From Emiliania huxleyi CCMP1516 (Eukaryota > Haptophyta > Isochrysidales > Noelaerhabdaceae), in assembly GCF_000372725.1 (NCBI RefSeq), contig NW_005202427.1:900119-964118 (forward strand): 64,000 bases of DNA, given 5' to 3'. This document shows positions 42,737-52,057 of the stretch, piece after piece. The first letter of the stretch is position 1. Each line of letters starts with the position of its first letter. The position numbers and the translations under genes were made by a program. The notes beneath the pieces are model-generated. The model made no database searches. It was not told the DNA's origin and was given only the letters and a program-made list of their open reading frames with translations.

Positions 42737-43916
42737 TCAGCCGACCATGGGTCCCGCATGGTGGAGGGACATGCGCCAGCTGCCGTCCTCGTGCCGCTCG
42801 TAGATGTTTGTGGCGACGAGCTTGCTCTCCCCGGGCTTGACCTGAGGGAGCGACGCGTGCGTGAGCAGCGAGTGGGGGTGTGGGGGCGGCGGCGGGGCAT
42901 GTTGGAGCCCCGCCCGGACCTCCTCGATGCAGGTGACCCGAGCGACGTTGGCCGCCGGAGTACTGCACCGCACGCTGCTCGCGGCAACCTGTACGGCAGG
43001 CTCCGAGAAGGTTCCGAGACAGAAGGTTCCGAGAAGGTTCCGAGAAGGTTCCGAGAAAATGCCGCCCCGTAGCACGGCCGTGCTACTCCACTGCACCTCG
43101 GCTGCTCCTCGGCTGCTCCTCGGCTGCATCTCGGCTGCATCTCGGCTGCATCTCGGCTGCATCTTGGCTGCAGCTTGGCTGCACCTCGAGGCCGCCCGCC
43201 GGCGCGGAGCGGAAGATGTCGCGCCTGGTAAGGAAGTGGGTCTCGCAAGGGTCTCGGAAGGGTCTCTGAGTCTACGCGGGGGGGAGAGAGGAGAAAAGGG
43301 AGAAGAGGACGAGAGACAAGACGAGAGAGAGAGAGAGAGGGGGGGGGGGGTGGAGAGGAAGGGAGAGAGAGAGGGAGGGAGAGAGGGGAGAAAGAGGGGC
43401 GGCTGTCGCGCCACGAGCTGATCACAGCGTCGAAGCCGACGATGGGCTCGTGGCCCGGGTGGGCGCAGACAATACTCTCGCTCGGCAGCCACAGTCGCCG
43501 CATCGCTGCAGTACACCACAAGCAGACGTGATCAGGGTGGGAAGAGAAGCGCATGCGGCGGCTGGACAGGTGTGGGGAAGGAGAGGTGGTATGCTGCGAG
43601 TGCGGTTCATCCTCTGTTGCATTGCTGCTGCAGCAAGAGAGCTCTCCATCCCGGGCGTGTCGCGTGCCCTCCACGTCCCGCTCGGAGAAGGCGCGGTAGA
43701 ACTCAGAGTTCGCGCTCAGCGCGCCGTACTCGCTGTCCATCTGCAGCGCGGCAAGCCGATCTCGCAGCGCCGCCGCCTGCAGCAGAGCCGACAGTTGTGG
43801 TACGGGCAGCCGCAGTTGTACGGCACGGTGCAAACCTGGGAGTAGTCTTCCGCCGCAACCGCGGCCGACAGCTCTTGCTCCAGCTTTCCGACGGCCTTCT
43901 CTTCCGCCTCTGACAT
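42737..43916 (-). CDS. NTF2-like/SnoaL-like domain protein
   Basis: Six minus exons, 43916-43836, 43776-43668, 43505-43412, 43224-43185, 42988-42920 and 42841-42737, join with matching phases to 165 residues. After a short coiled start (MSEAEEKAVGKLEQEL) comes the NTF2-like pattern: SEFYRAFSERDVEAMRRLWL, SIVCAHPGHEPIVGFDAV, a SSWRDIF helix end, VTCIEEV and the closing strands LVATNIYERHEDGSWRMSLH ending HHAGPMVG. Such DUF4440/SnoaL-3 proteins form small cone-shaped folds; roles are varied and the substrate is unknown here. There is no signal or transmembrane segment. Introns 2 and 3 are GC-AG. Intron 3 lies between GGCGCGACA repeats and intron 4 is filled by GATGCAGCCGA and GGAACCTTCTC tandem units. 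A partial gene copy is found at 48834-49056. Confidence 0.85.
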
Positions 43917-44105
43917 GCGGGACGAACGCGAGCGAGAAGGAACAGGAGCAGGCCTCCCAGCGCGAATAAGCCCGCCACCGCGGTTCGTGGTCCACACCAA
44001 CGCGAAAATAAGGAGGGGTGAAGTCATGTGTCTGCTGCTCTCTGCTCCTCAAACAGACCGGGGTCGGCCTCGGGCGATCGCGCCAGCCGGGTTTCTTTCT
44101 GTTTT

Positions 44106-44720
44106 TCAGTGTATGTAGCTCTTACGAACATACCCGTAGGTGAACTGCTGACGGGGTTTGCGATGAGGAGCGATCCGAACGTGGTATTCGGGTGATTAGA
44201 TCACTACCGCCGAAGCGCAAGCGCTTGGAGCAAGGGAACTGCCACGTATGGGTCCCAGACTAGCACCCCACCTCGCGAGCCGACGTTCTGGCTCAGCGAG
44301 GCTGCTGCGGAGCACTCGGGGCCGACGTTCTGGCCCAGCGAGGCCGCTGCGGGGCACCCGGCGGCTCGGTTCGCTCATCAGCGCAAACTCGGTCGAGCAG
44401 AAAGTAAGGTGTGTGTGTAAAGGCGGCGCGGCTCGGTAAGGGTCGGCGGTAAGGCGGCGCGGCGGCAGCAGACGGCAGGCAGGACATCGGACGGCGGGAC
44501 ATACGGTACGGCGGGCGCGGCACTGTAGGAGCGGCGGTATGGCGGCACGGCGGTTACGGACGGCAGGGGGTACGGCAGGCTAAACGGCAAGGGCGGCGCG
44601 GCACGGAGGAAGGAGCGGCACGGTAAGGAACGGGGGTACGGCAGGCTAAACGGCAAGGGCGGCGCGGCACGGAGGAAGGAGCGACACGGTAAGGAACGGT
44701 GGCGCGACGGCAGACCACAG
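44106..44720 (-). repeat. Dispersed repeat, copy B (inverted copy of 21060-21545)
   Basis: It begins GTATGTAGCTCTTACGAACA and continues with the order of copy A reversed. From about 44420 onward, GGCGGCACGGCGGTTACGGA-like and GGAAGGAGCGGCACGGTAAG-like units repeat internally (44580-44700 is a direct duplication). No gene is present. Confidence 0.7.
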
Positions 44721-44829
44721 CGGCGAAGGGACGGCGGAGCATTGGACGGCGGGGAAAGGGTCGGCGGTAAGGCGGCGCGGCGGCAGCAGACGGCAGGCAG
44801 GACGTCTCGGACGGCGAGACAAACGGCAC

Positions 44830-45400
44830 GGCGTCACGAGGAGGTAGAAAGTCGGGCGCGAGCGGGCGAGGCAGCGGCGAGGCGGCGGGTTGATCACGAG
44901 GAAGTAGAAGGTCGAGCGCGAACGTGCGAGCGAGCGGCAGGCGAGCGGCCAGGCGGCGGGAGGGCGAGGCGAGGGTGGCGGCGGTGGATCACGAGGAAGT
45001 AGAAGGTCGAGCGCGAACGTGCGAGCGAGCGGCGAGCGAGCGGCTAGGCGGCGGGAGGGCGAGGCGAGGGTGGCGGCGGTGGATCACGAGGAAGTAGGAG
45101 GTCGAGCGCGAGCGAGCGAGCGGGCGGCGAGATGGATCACGAGGAAGTAGAAAGTCGGGAGCGGGCGAGCGAACGGCGAGCGAGAGCGGCGAGGCGGCGG
45201 GAGGGTGAGGCGAGGGTGGTGGCGGTTCGGATCACGAGGAAGTAGAAAGTCGGGCGGGCGAGCAAGCGGCGAGCTAGCAGCAAGGCGTCGGGAGTGTGAG
45301 GCGAGGGTGGATCACGAGGAAGGAGAGATTCGGGCGATCACGAGGAAGTAGAAAGCCAGGCGCGAGCGGGCGAGCGAGCGAGCGAGCGAGCGGCGAGGCG
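44830..45400 (+). repeat. Array of GATCACGAGGAAGTAGAA units
   Basis: Seven or eight copies of GATCACGAGGAAGTAGAA begin near 44834, 44892, 44985, 45082, 45134, 45230, 45309 and 45335, spaced 25-100 bp, with GCGAGCGAGCGGCGAG filler. A GCGGGCGGGC-rich tract continues to 45860. Confidence 0.85.
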
Positions 45401-45928
45401 GCGGGAGGGTGAGGCGAGGGTGGTGGCGGGAGGAGGGGGCGAGGGCGAGGGCGGGCGGGCGATAGGCGGGACGACAGGGCGGCGGCCAAGCTGGCGTGGT
45501 GGTCGGCGAGAGGCGGCGAGGGCGGGCAGGCGACAAGCGAGACGACAGGGCGGCAGGCAAGCTGGCGTGGCGGTCGGCGGGAGGCGGCGGGAGGTGAAAG
45601 GCAAGGGCGATGGCGGGCGGGCGAGAGGCGACAGAGACGACGGGTTGGCGGACGAGCTGGCGGCGGGTCGGCGGGCGGAGGCGGGAGGCGGGAGGCGAGG
45701 GCGAGGGCGGGCAGTAGAGCGCGAAGTTGAGACCGCTTGACCTTCGACGGGAAGGTTGCCCACCTGTGGCCAGACCAGTGTGAAGGTGAAGACCCCTTAC
45801 GAGCGGGCGGGCAGGGCGGGCGGGCAGGGCGGGCGGGCGGGAGGGTAGCAGGAGCAGCATCAGCTGCAACAGCAGCAGCAGCAGCAGCACAGGTTAGGTC
45901 AGCCGCGTAGAGGGCAGCGAGGCTGAGG

Positions 45929-46360
45929 TCAAAGAGCAGCAGGATGTTGAGCCACCACCTCGTTGGGAGTCAGCGCTGCAGCAGCGCCCGCCTCGTTGAG
46001 CATGTTGAAAGCAGAGTTATTGGCGTCAATATGGCGCAGCGCAGAGATGCCAGCACCGCGAGGAAGTGCAGGACCCGCGTTTGCGGTGCGAGCCGTCGAG
46101 GCAGGATCAAGCTGAAGGACTCGAGTGGTTTCCACACTGACATCCTCGCCCAGAGCATTGCCAGACAGGTTTGCGCCCAGTTTGCAGTCGCTTGGCGTGG
46201 TTTGTGCCGGCGCACCAGCCGCAGAGGCAGCGCTGCCGACTCTCATTGGTTGAGCAGCCGTCGCAGTGCTCGACGGATCGGCAGTGTCGGCGCCACCAGC
46301 ACCGCGCTCGGTCTCGCTCAGCGAGGCGGCCGAGAGCACAGGCAAGCCGCAAACGCGCAT
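45929..46360 (-). CDS. Doubtful hypothetical protein
   Basis: The 143-residue frame starts MRVCGLPVLSAASLSETERG, is Ala/Ser/Thr-rich and ends with ALTPNEVVAQHPAAL. Third positions are less GC-rich than in host genes. No domain was recognised. It may belong to the repeat-rich block around it. Confidence 0.25.
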   Translation of the reverse strand: MRVCGLPVLSAASLSETERGAGGADTADPSSTATAAQPMRVGSAASAAGAPAQTTPSDCKLGANLSGNALGEDVSVETTRVLQLDPASTARTANAGPALPRGAGISALRHIDANNSAFNMLNEAGAAAALTPNEVVAQHPAAL

Positions 46361-46426
46361 TTGGGACGCACGTTTTTTGAGAGAGAGAGATTTTTAGGAA
46401 TACCAAACAACTCTAACACTCACACG

Positions 46427-46475
46427 TCATTTGGGGCCTGGAGGCCTGTTCACGCGCGCGCGAGACGTGCAGACA
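46427..46475. repeat. 49-bp repeat, inverted copy at 50999-51047
   Basis: It contains CATTTGGGGCCTGGAGGCCT and the following GC alternation; the opposite strand at 50999-51047 differs by about one base. Confidence 0.9.
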
Positions 46476-46902
46476 GGGTTGCCAGGTGAGAGCGAATGGC
46501 GCGGTTCACGCCTCGCACAACAGAGAGAGAGATGCGCTCTGCATGGTGGGACATAAAAGAAAGCGAGTACTTGGGCGAGTAGGCCGTGCGGTCGACGCTG
46601 CCGCGCGCGACTTTGCGCGCGAGGCGGCGCAGCTTGAGAACGGCGGTGGGCGAGAAGCCGCCTTTTGTTTTGTTTTTTGTGAGGGGGCGAGAATCTCCGC
46701 GCCAGTCCGCGCCCTTGTCGTGCCAGTGTGCTGTGAGAGAGGCTTGTATTTGAAGAATTCTGCTTTGATCTCCAGCGCTGAAAGACTAACAGGGTAAACA
46801 CCGGCGTAAGTTTATTATTAAACATAATAAATAACAGCATCTCTAGGAGTCAAAAAAAGAAAAAGGACTGGGTCGGCCCTTGCCGCCGCGCCTTGCGGGT
46901 TG

Positions 46903-48303
46903 ATGAGGAAGGATCGGCAGCCGGACTGGCAGGACACAAACGTGGCTCTCATCGGCTCCGACATCGACCGCAAGTGCAAGGAGGCCGCCGCGCACGGCGA
47001 GCCGCAGTGGCGGGGCGCCGGCACGAGCGTCGGGCTGCAGCTGTGGCGGATTGAGCAGTTCCGCGTTGTCCCGTGGCCGCAGAAGAAGTGGGGCAAGTTC
47101 CACCGCGGCGACTCATACATCGTGCTCCGCACGTATAAGAAGCCGAACAACAACAAGAAGCTGGAGTGGGACGTCCACTTTTGGATCGGCAGCGAGTCGT
47201 CGCAGGACGAGTACGGCACCGCCGCGTACAAGACGGTCGAGCTGGACGACTTCCTTGGAGGCGGAGCGACGCAGCACCGACAGGTGGAGGGGGCCGAGGC
47301 GCAAGACTTCCTCGACCTGTTCGGCGGCCGGGTCCAGTACCTCGAGGGCGGCGTCGCGACCGGCTTCAAGAAGACAGAGCTCAAGGAGCGGCAGGCGCGC
47401 CTCTTCGAGGTCAAGGGCGGGCGCGGCAACCTGCGGCTGCGGCAGGTCAAGCTCAGCCGGTCGTCGATGAACTCTGGCGACGTGTACATCCTCGACACCG
47501 AGTTCAAGGTGTTTGTGTGGGTGGGCAGCGAGTCGAACGCGGCCGAGCGGGGAAAGGCGGACGAGTTGGCCAAGGGGATGGCTGCGGAGCGGGGCGGGGG
47601 GACGCAGGTGGTGCACGTGCCGGACGGAGAACCAGACGAGGAGGACCCCTTCTGGAAGGAGCTGCCCGGAGAGCGACGGTTTCTCGGCATCAAGGTCGGA
47701 CGCGTCTCGGTGAAGGGTCAAGAGGCGGGCGGCGAGGACGCGGCTGTAAAGGCGCACCAGCCGCTGCTGCTGCGGCTCAAGGCGGGAGAGCGGGGCGCCT
47801 TCTCGTACTCGCGCGCCGGCACGGGGGCGAAGCTGCCTGTCTCGCGGCTGAAGTCCTGCGACGTCTTCCTGTACGACAACGGCTTCGAGATCTTCTTGTG
47901 GGTGGGAAAGGGCGCCGACCAGCAGGAGCCAGATCTCCCCACATCTCCCCATATCTCCCCACATCTCCCCATATCTCCCCACATCTCCCCATATCTCGGC
48001 TTGTTCCACGACCGTCTCAAGCTGCTCGCCATCACTGACCCTACCCCTACCCCTCACCGGCGGGAGCGGTCAGCGCCTTCCCCATATCTCCCCATATCTC
48101 CCCATACCTCCCCGCAGGAGCGGGTCAGCGCCTTCCCCTTCGCGCAGCGATACCTCAAGGACTACCGCCGGCCGTCCGTGCTGCCGATCACGCGCTACGC
48201 GGAGGGGAAGGAGGCGCCGCGCTTCATCGAGCAGTTTGGGCCGCCCGCGAAGGGGTGCTTCGCCGACCCCGGGCAGTATGTCGCCCATTGCGTCTGCATG
48301 TAG
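46903..48303 (+). CDS. Severin/fragmin-type gelsolin protein
   Basis: Exon 1 from the ATG at 46903 to about 47936 and exon 2 from about 48118 to 48303 code for about 400 residues. Three gelsolin repeats are seen. The first holds LQLWRIEQFRVVPWPQKKWG, FHRGDSYIVL and DVHFWIGSESSQDEYGTAAY; the second LFEVKGGRGNLRLRQV, MNSGDVYILD and VFVWVGSESNAAE; the third FSYSRAGTG, LKSCDVFLYDNG and IFLWVGKGADQQ, closing with ITRYAEGKEAPRFIEQFG. Three-repeat proteins of about 40 kDa sever and cap actin filaments in a calcium-dependent way in the cytosol. The intron is made of ATCTCCCCAT units and contains a second copy of the exon 2 start (GAGCGG(G)TCAGCGCC), so the exact donor is unclear and may be non-canonical. 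Confidence 0.88.
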   Translation: MRKDRQPDWQDTNVALIGSDIDRKCKEAAAHGEPQWRGAGTSVGLQLWRIEQFRVVPWPQKKWGKFHRGDSYIVLRTYKKPNNNKKLEWDVHFWIGSESSQDEYGTAAYKTVELDDFLGGGATQHRQVEGAEAQDFLDLFGGRVQYLEGGVATGFKKTELKERQARLFEVKGGRGNLRLRQVKLSRSSMNSGDVYILDTEFKVFVWVGSESNAAERGKADELAKGMAAERGGGTQVVHVPDGEPDEEDPFWKELPGERRFLGIKVGRVSVKGQEAGGEDAAVKAHQPLLLRLKAGERGAFSYSRAGTGAKLPVSRLKSCDVFLYDNGFEIFLWVGKGADQQEPDLPTSPHISPHLPISPHISPYLGLFHDRLKLLAITDPTPTPHRRERSAPSPYLPISPHTSPQERVSAFPFAQRYLKDYRRPSVLPITRYAEGKEAPRFIEQFGPPAKGCFADPGQYVAHCVCM

Positions 48304-48464
48304 AGTAGTGCGGAGCGCGCCCACTCTTTGAGCACATCCGTGAGTCTCGAGAAACCACCCGCGGCTCCCGGCGAGTTCTACGTGATTCGTGTCAAGTGCC
48401 ACTAGAGTAGAGAGGAAGAGTGCCGCCTCCCCCCGCGATTTCGACAATTCGTGTCAGTGACAAA

Positions 48465-48530
48465 TAAATAAATAAAACGGACACCTCTACTAGGAGATGG
48501 GTAAAAAGGAACAGGTCCCCGCCCTGCGGT
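48465..48530 (+). repeat. Dispersed repeat, copy of 40570-40636
   Basis: It starts AATAAATAAAACGGACACCT and ends in CCCCGCCCTGCGG. The sequences after the repeat differ, so its right edge is near the CTGCGG end. Confidence 0.9.
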
Positions 48531-48733
48531 CTTTGTGCAGGGTTCTTTGTGGGTGTGGTCGGCGACTAGCCGCTAGCCGGGGTCGTCCTCCCGATGCCGG
48601 GGGCGACCGGCACTAGCCGTCTTCCGCATGGTCCCTCGGGTCCCTGCTGCTCCTAATCTCGTCGTACATCCTCCTGCTAATCTCCGCAACATCCTGCTCC
48701 CTCCCTCGTCTCGCCCTGTGCGACGGTGTATCA

Positions 48734-48833
48734 NNNNNNNNNNNNNNNNNNNNNNNNNNNNNNNNNNNNNNNNNNNNNNNNNNNNNNNNNNNNNNNNNNN
48801 NNNNNNNNNNNNNNNNNNNNNNNNNNNNNNNNN
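48734..48833. other. Assembly gap, 100 N
   Basis: Exactly 100 N, a usual placeholder length, so the true distance is unknown. Sequence on the two sides need not be neighbours in the genome. Confidence 0.99.
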
Positions 48834-49056
48834 CACGCGACACGCCCGGGATGGAGAGCTCTCTTTCTGCAGCAGCAATTCAACAGAGGAGGAATTGCAC
48901 TTGCAGCAAACCACATATCCTTCCACACACCTGTCCAGCCGCAGAAAGCGATTTTCTTCCCACCCTGAACACGTCTGCATGTGGAGTACAGAAGCGAAGC
49001 GGCGACTGTGGCTCCCGAGCGAGAGTATTGTATGCGCCCACACGGGCCACGAGCCA
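48834..49056 (+). pseudogene. Partial copy of the NTF2-like gene
   Basis: It matches the end of exon 2, intron 2 and the first part of exon 3 of the gene at 42737-43916, on the opposite strand (about 90% by eye). GACACGCCCGGGATGGAGAG, CACACCTGTCCAGCCGC and GCGGCGACTGTGGCT are shared, and the intron is kept, so this is a DNA-level copy, not a retrocopy. The matched exon 3 portion stops at GGGCCACGAGCCA, after which sequence differs. The left edge is lost in the assembly gap. Confidence 0.8.
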
Positions 49057-49629
49057 ATGTTTATCATTGACGATAGGAAAAGGTAGAGGAGCGGGATATG
49101 CAACGGTGGCATAAAGTGAATGATACACCGTCGCACCCTGCGCGTCTGCTCCGCCTCCCCGTCGTCCGCCCTGCGTCGTCTGGTGACGGGTCCTCCATAG
49201 TCGGTTGAGCTTGAGGTCGCCCCGCTCCTCGTGCCTCTTCCCAACGTTTCCTCGGCAGCCGATGCCGTCTGCTCCGACTCCGCCGTCCCCGGGTCTGCCC
49301 TGCCCTCGTCTGCGCTAGCTTCTGTTTCGTCATCACTGATGTCCGTCCTCTTCTTTCTCCTCTTGTTGTATGCTTCGTGTCTCAGTGATCGATGTCCGAT
49401 GTGTCGGTCGCGTGTCGTTTTATAGAGCCTCGACGCGTAAGCGCTAGCCCCGCTAGACGTAAGAGCCCGTTCTGCCGCGTGCAGAGAACGAGAGGAAACG
49501 AACCGCACACACACCGCCAGTGCGGCAGTGGCCATGCCGCGCTCGCACCAAACGCCAAACCGAGAGAGAGATATAAAAGCAACCAAGGCCGCCGGACCGT
49601 GCCTCAGCGGGGCAGCTCTTGCCGTCATC
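49057..49629. other. Region with a charged minus-strand frame
   Basis: Around 49120-49400 the minus strand reads RRKKRTDISDDETEASADEG and VTRRRRADDGEAEQTRRV, an acidic-basic disordered segment with purine-rich codons like the ORF at 57385. It has no start or end that can be supported. It may be a mobile-element remnant. Confidence 0.3.
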
Positions 49630-50559
49630 TCACATTCGCGGCCGCCCTCCACCAAGCACAGAGCACCACCGACAGGATGCGGCGGCGGCGGTACGCGTCG
49701 CCCACCGCGGCGTTGCCCCCCTGAGCAGGGAGTCCGGTGTGGGAGAGGGGTGGAGAGAGAGAGGCAGAGCGAGGGGAGGCGGCGGGCGGGTGAGCTCGGC
49801 GACTACTCTCGGCTCCTCTCTCGCCTCGAGGAAGACGGCGCGCAGCTCGAGCGTGCGCATGCACGGCAAGTGGACGCAGCGCTCCCCGCCGCACCGGTCT
49901 GCCCTGCACCTCCACCGGCGTTGCCAGCCTGCCTGCCAACGGGCGCGCCGCCGCCACTGGCCGAGCGCGCGGCGCAGCGCCGCCGAGCGCGCGCGCCGCG
50001 CCGCTGACCGCCGCGCACGCGCCGCCGCGAAGCACCTCTCCCGCCACACGCGGACGGCGCGGCGCAGCGTCGAGCGAGGCTGCCGCGCCGCAGCAGCGCG
50101 AGCGAGGCAGGAGAGCGCGAGTGGATGCGACTGAGATGGGAGGGCGGGGCACGCGTCGGCGCAGAGGGAAGGCAGGTGCTGCCGCAATTCCGGGGCGGGC
50201 GCCGGCGACGGTGGCGACTCGCGCCAACGGCGGAACGCATCGGCGAGGACGACGTCTCGTGGTGACGTCTCCCCACGACGTGATCGGCTGCGCGGCGGAG
50301 GCGTCGACACGGCGGAGGCCGCCGCCTCACGCCGCCGCCGCGCCGCCACGGCGTGATCGATCGCCGGGAAGGAGGAACGCCGCGGCGATGCGGTGTCCGG
50401 GGACGCGCTCGGGCTCTGGACGTCCTCGTCCAGAACCCATGCCGCCGCGTCGGCGCCGGCGGCCGCCCGATCAGCGGCAGACAGGAGCGCAGAGTAGATT
50501 TCGCTGCTCGCGTGGCGGAAGGCGAGGGACTGCTCGAAGCCGTGAGGCGAGAGGTTCAT
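49630..50559 (-). CDS. Arg/Trp-rich protein, possibly Sfi1-like repeats
   Basis: From the ATG at 50559 (MNLSPHGFEQSLAFRHASSE) about 309 residues are open. The N-terminus has SEIYSALLSAADRAAAGADA and a Ser/Pro-rich stretch. The second half has spaced helices ending in W: LADAFRRWRESP, LRRAVRVWRERC and LRRALGQWRRRARWQAGWQ. This spacing resembles the Sfi1/centrin-binding repeat (L...W), which would place it at centriole or basal-body structures, but only three or four weak units are seen. The C-terminal portion after about 49850 looks like non-coding GC-rich DNA, so the gene may end or splice earlier. The opposite strand is also open, so composition alone could explain much of this. Confidence 0.35.
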   Translation of the reverse strand: MNLSPHGFEQSLAFRHASSEIYSALLSAADRAAAGADAAAWVLDEDVQSPSASPDTASPRRSSFPAIDHAVAARRRREAAASAVSTPPPRSRSRRGETSPRDVVLADAFRRWRESPPSPAPAPELRQHLPSLCADACPALPSQSHPLALSCLARAAAARQPRSTLRRAVRVWRERCFAAARARRSAARRARSAALRRALGQWRRRARWQAGWQRRWRCRADRCGGERCVHLPCMRTLELRAVFLEAREEPRVVAELTRPPPPLALPLSLHPSPTPDSLLRGATPRWATRTAAAASCRWCSVLGGGRPRM

Positions 50560-51385
50560 GGTCTCGACTGCCACCCAACGGGAGCGAGTCGTCGCGAGCA
50601 CCGCTCGCGTCCTGGATTCGGCCCGGGGAAGCGGGCGCGGTACTCGACTAGGGGAGTCGCATGTGTGAAGCGGTAGCGGTAATCCGCCCCGCGGGCGGCG
50701 CAATCGGCGCGGTGGTGAGCTGGGAGGCTGGAGAGTCTGCGTGTGACCTTGTCGCGATGAAGTGCCACGAAGCGCTATTTCCTGCTCCCAGCTCACCACC
50801 TCGCCTTCCCTGCCGCTCTCCTGGCCCAGGCCCATCAGCACCAAGCCCGAGCTGTCCCAAACTGCACTTATATCGGGTCCCCAAGCTCACACCGGCTCGT
50901 GATGCCACGAAGAGGCCTCGAGACTGTCCCGGTGGACCCCTTGCCGAGCGATTGTGAGGGCTTTCCGGAGGTCGTTATCGGCGCCATCGACCGTGATATG
51001 TCTGCACGTCTCGCGCGCGCGTGAACAGGGCTCCAGGCCCCAAATGAGCACGGACACGGCGTGGCGACGGTGCTGGTGGGGGCTCTAGATGCGGGCTCTC
51101 TCACACGCACGCGCGGAGCACACACGGGGGCGTTGCGCACGAGGATTGATTGATAGAAAGGCGAAGAACAGACAGGCTCGGACTGGACACCAGCGCGGTA
51201 TTGGTGGACGCGGGTCAGAAGACGACGACACGCGCGAGCGGCACACAGACACACAGACACACAAACTCACAACACACTCAGCCTGGGCTGCCACATCCCA
51301 GGCGGGGTGTGCGATCTCGGCAGAGGGCTGGCGGTCACGTCCTAAGCAGTCACGTCCTAAGCAGTGGTCGCACTCTATCACGTAG
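50560..51385. other. Intergenic with 49-bp repeat
   Basis: It includes the repeat copy 50999-51047 and ACACAGACACACAGAC simple sequence near 51243. Two GTCACGTCCTAAGCAGT units precede the acceptor at 51384, as in the introner-type introns elsewhere. No other exon of the oxygenase was found. Confidence 0.45.
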
Positions 51386-51823
51386 GTGGGCGCGCTGCTC
51401 GACCGCATCACCGGAGGGCGCTACCGCGCCGCCCGCCACCGTGTGGTCGCCGAGCCCAGCGCGCACGCCTCTGCCGCGCGGGTGGCTGCGACCTTCTTCT
51501 TCCGCCCCGCGCCGGCGGCGCTGCGGCGGCGGCCGCCGTCGCCGCTGCTCGAGGGCGTCGTCGTGCGGGAGGCGAGATCCCGCGAGATCGGCCGCGAGAT
51601 CGGCCGCGAGATCGACGCGGGGTGCGTGCCCGCGCGAGGGCCGGCTGGTTGTGTGGGGTAGGCGACATTTGCGAGCTGGGTGCAGCGCGTCAACGGCAAG
51701 TACGAGCGCCACAAGGCTGCGGCGCGCTTCCCCGCGCCCCCTCGCGACGAGCCTACCACCCACGGACAAGGTGCAACGGTGCAACCGGAATCATGTGGGA
51801 TCTTTGGTAATATATTGAGCTAA
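51386..51823 (+). CDS. C-terminal part of a 2-oxoglutarate/Fe(II) oxygenase
   Basis: Two exons, 51386-51571 and 51662-51823, join in phase 0 across a GC-AG intron made of CGCGAGATCGGC units. The product reads VGALLDRITGGRYRAARHRV and then FFFRPAP, matching the isopenicillin-N-synthase-like fold region with the second iron-binding His and the Arg that binds 2-oxoglutarate in comparable proteins (R.HRV). FASWVQRVNGKYERHK follows. The N-terminal half with the HxD motif is not visible upstream, so it is either in missed exons or lost. Substrate unknown. Confidence 0.5.
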
Positions 51824-52057
51824 CTTTAAAGAGAGTAGACGGAGGCACCGCATTTTTTCAGAAAAGTCAGAAAAGAATTTCCTCCCTCCTGTAAAGATAT
51901 ACCCCTGCTCTGTACCCCGGCTCTGTACCCTGGCTCTGCCCTCGTCACGAGCGTCGCCTCAAGATCCTCAGAGCCCGCCGCCTCGCTCTCGTCGCAAGAC
52001 ACGGCGGCAGAGGAGCCAACCACTGACGCCTCGCTCCTCCTGTAGCAGCAGCGGCAA

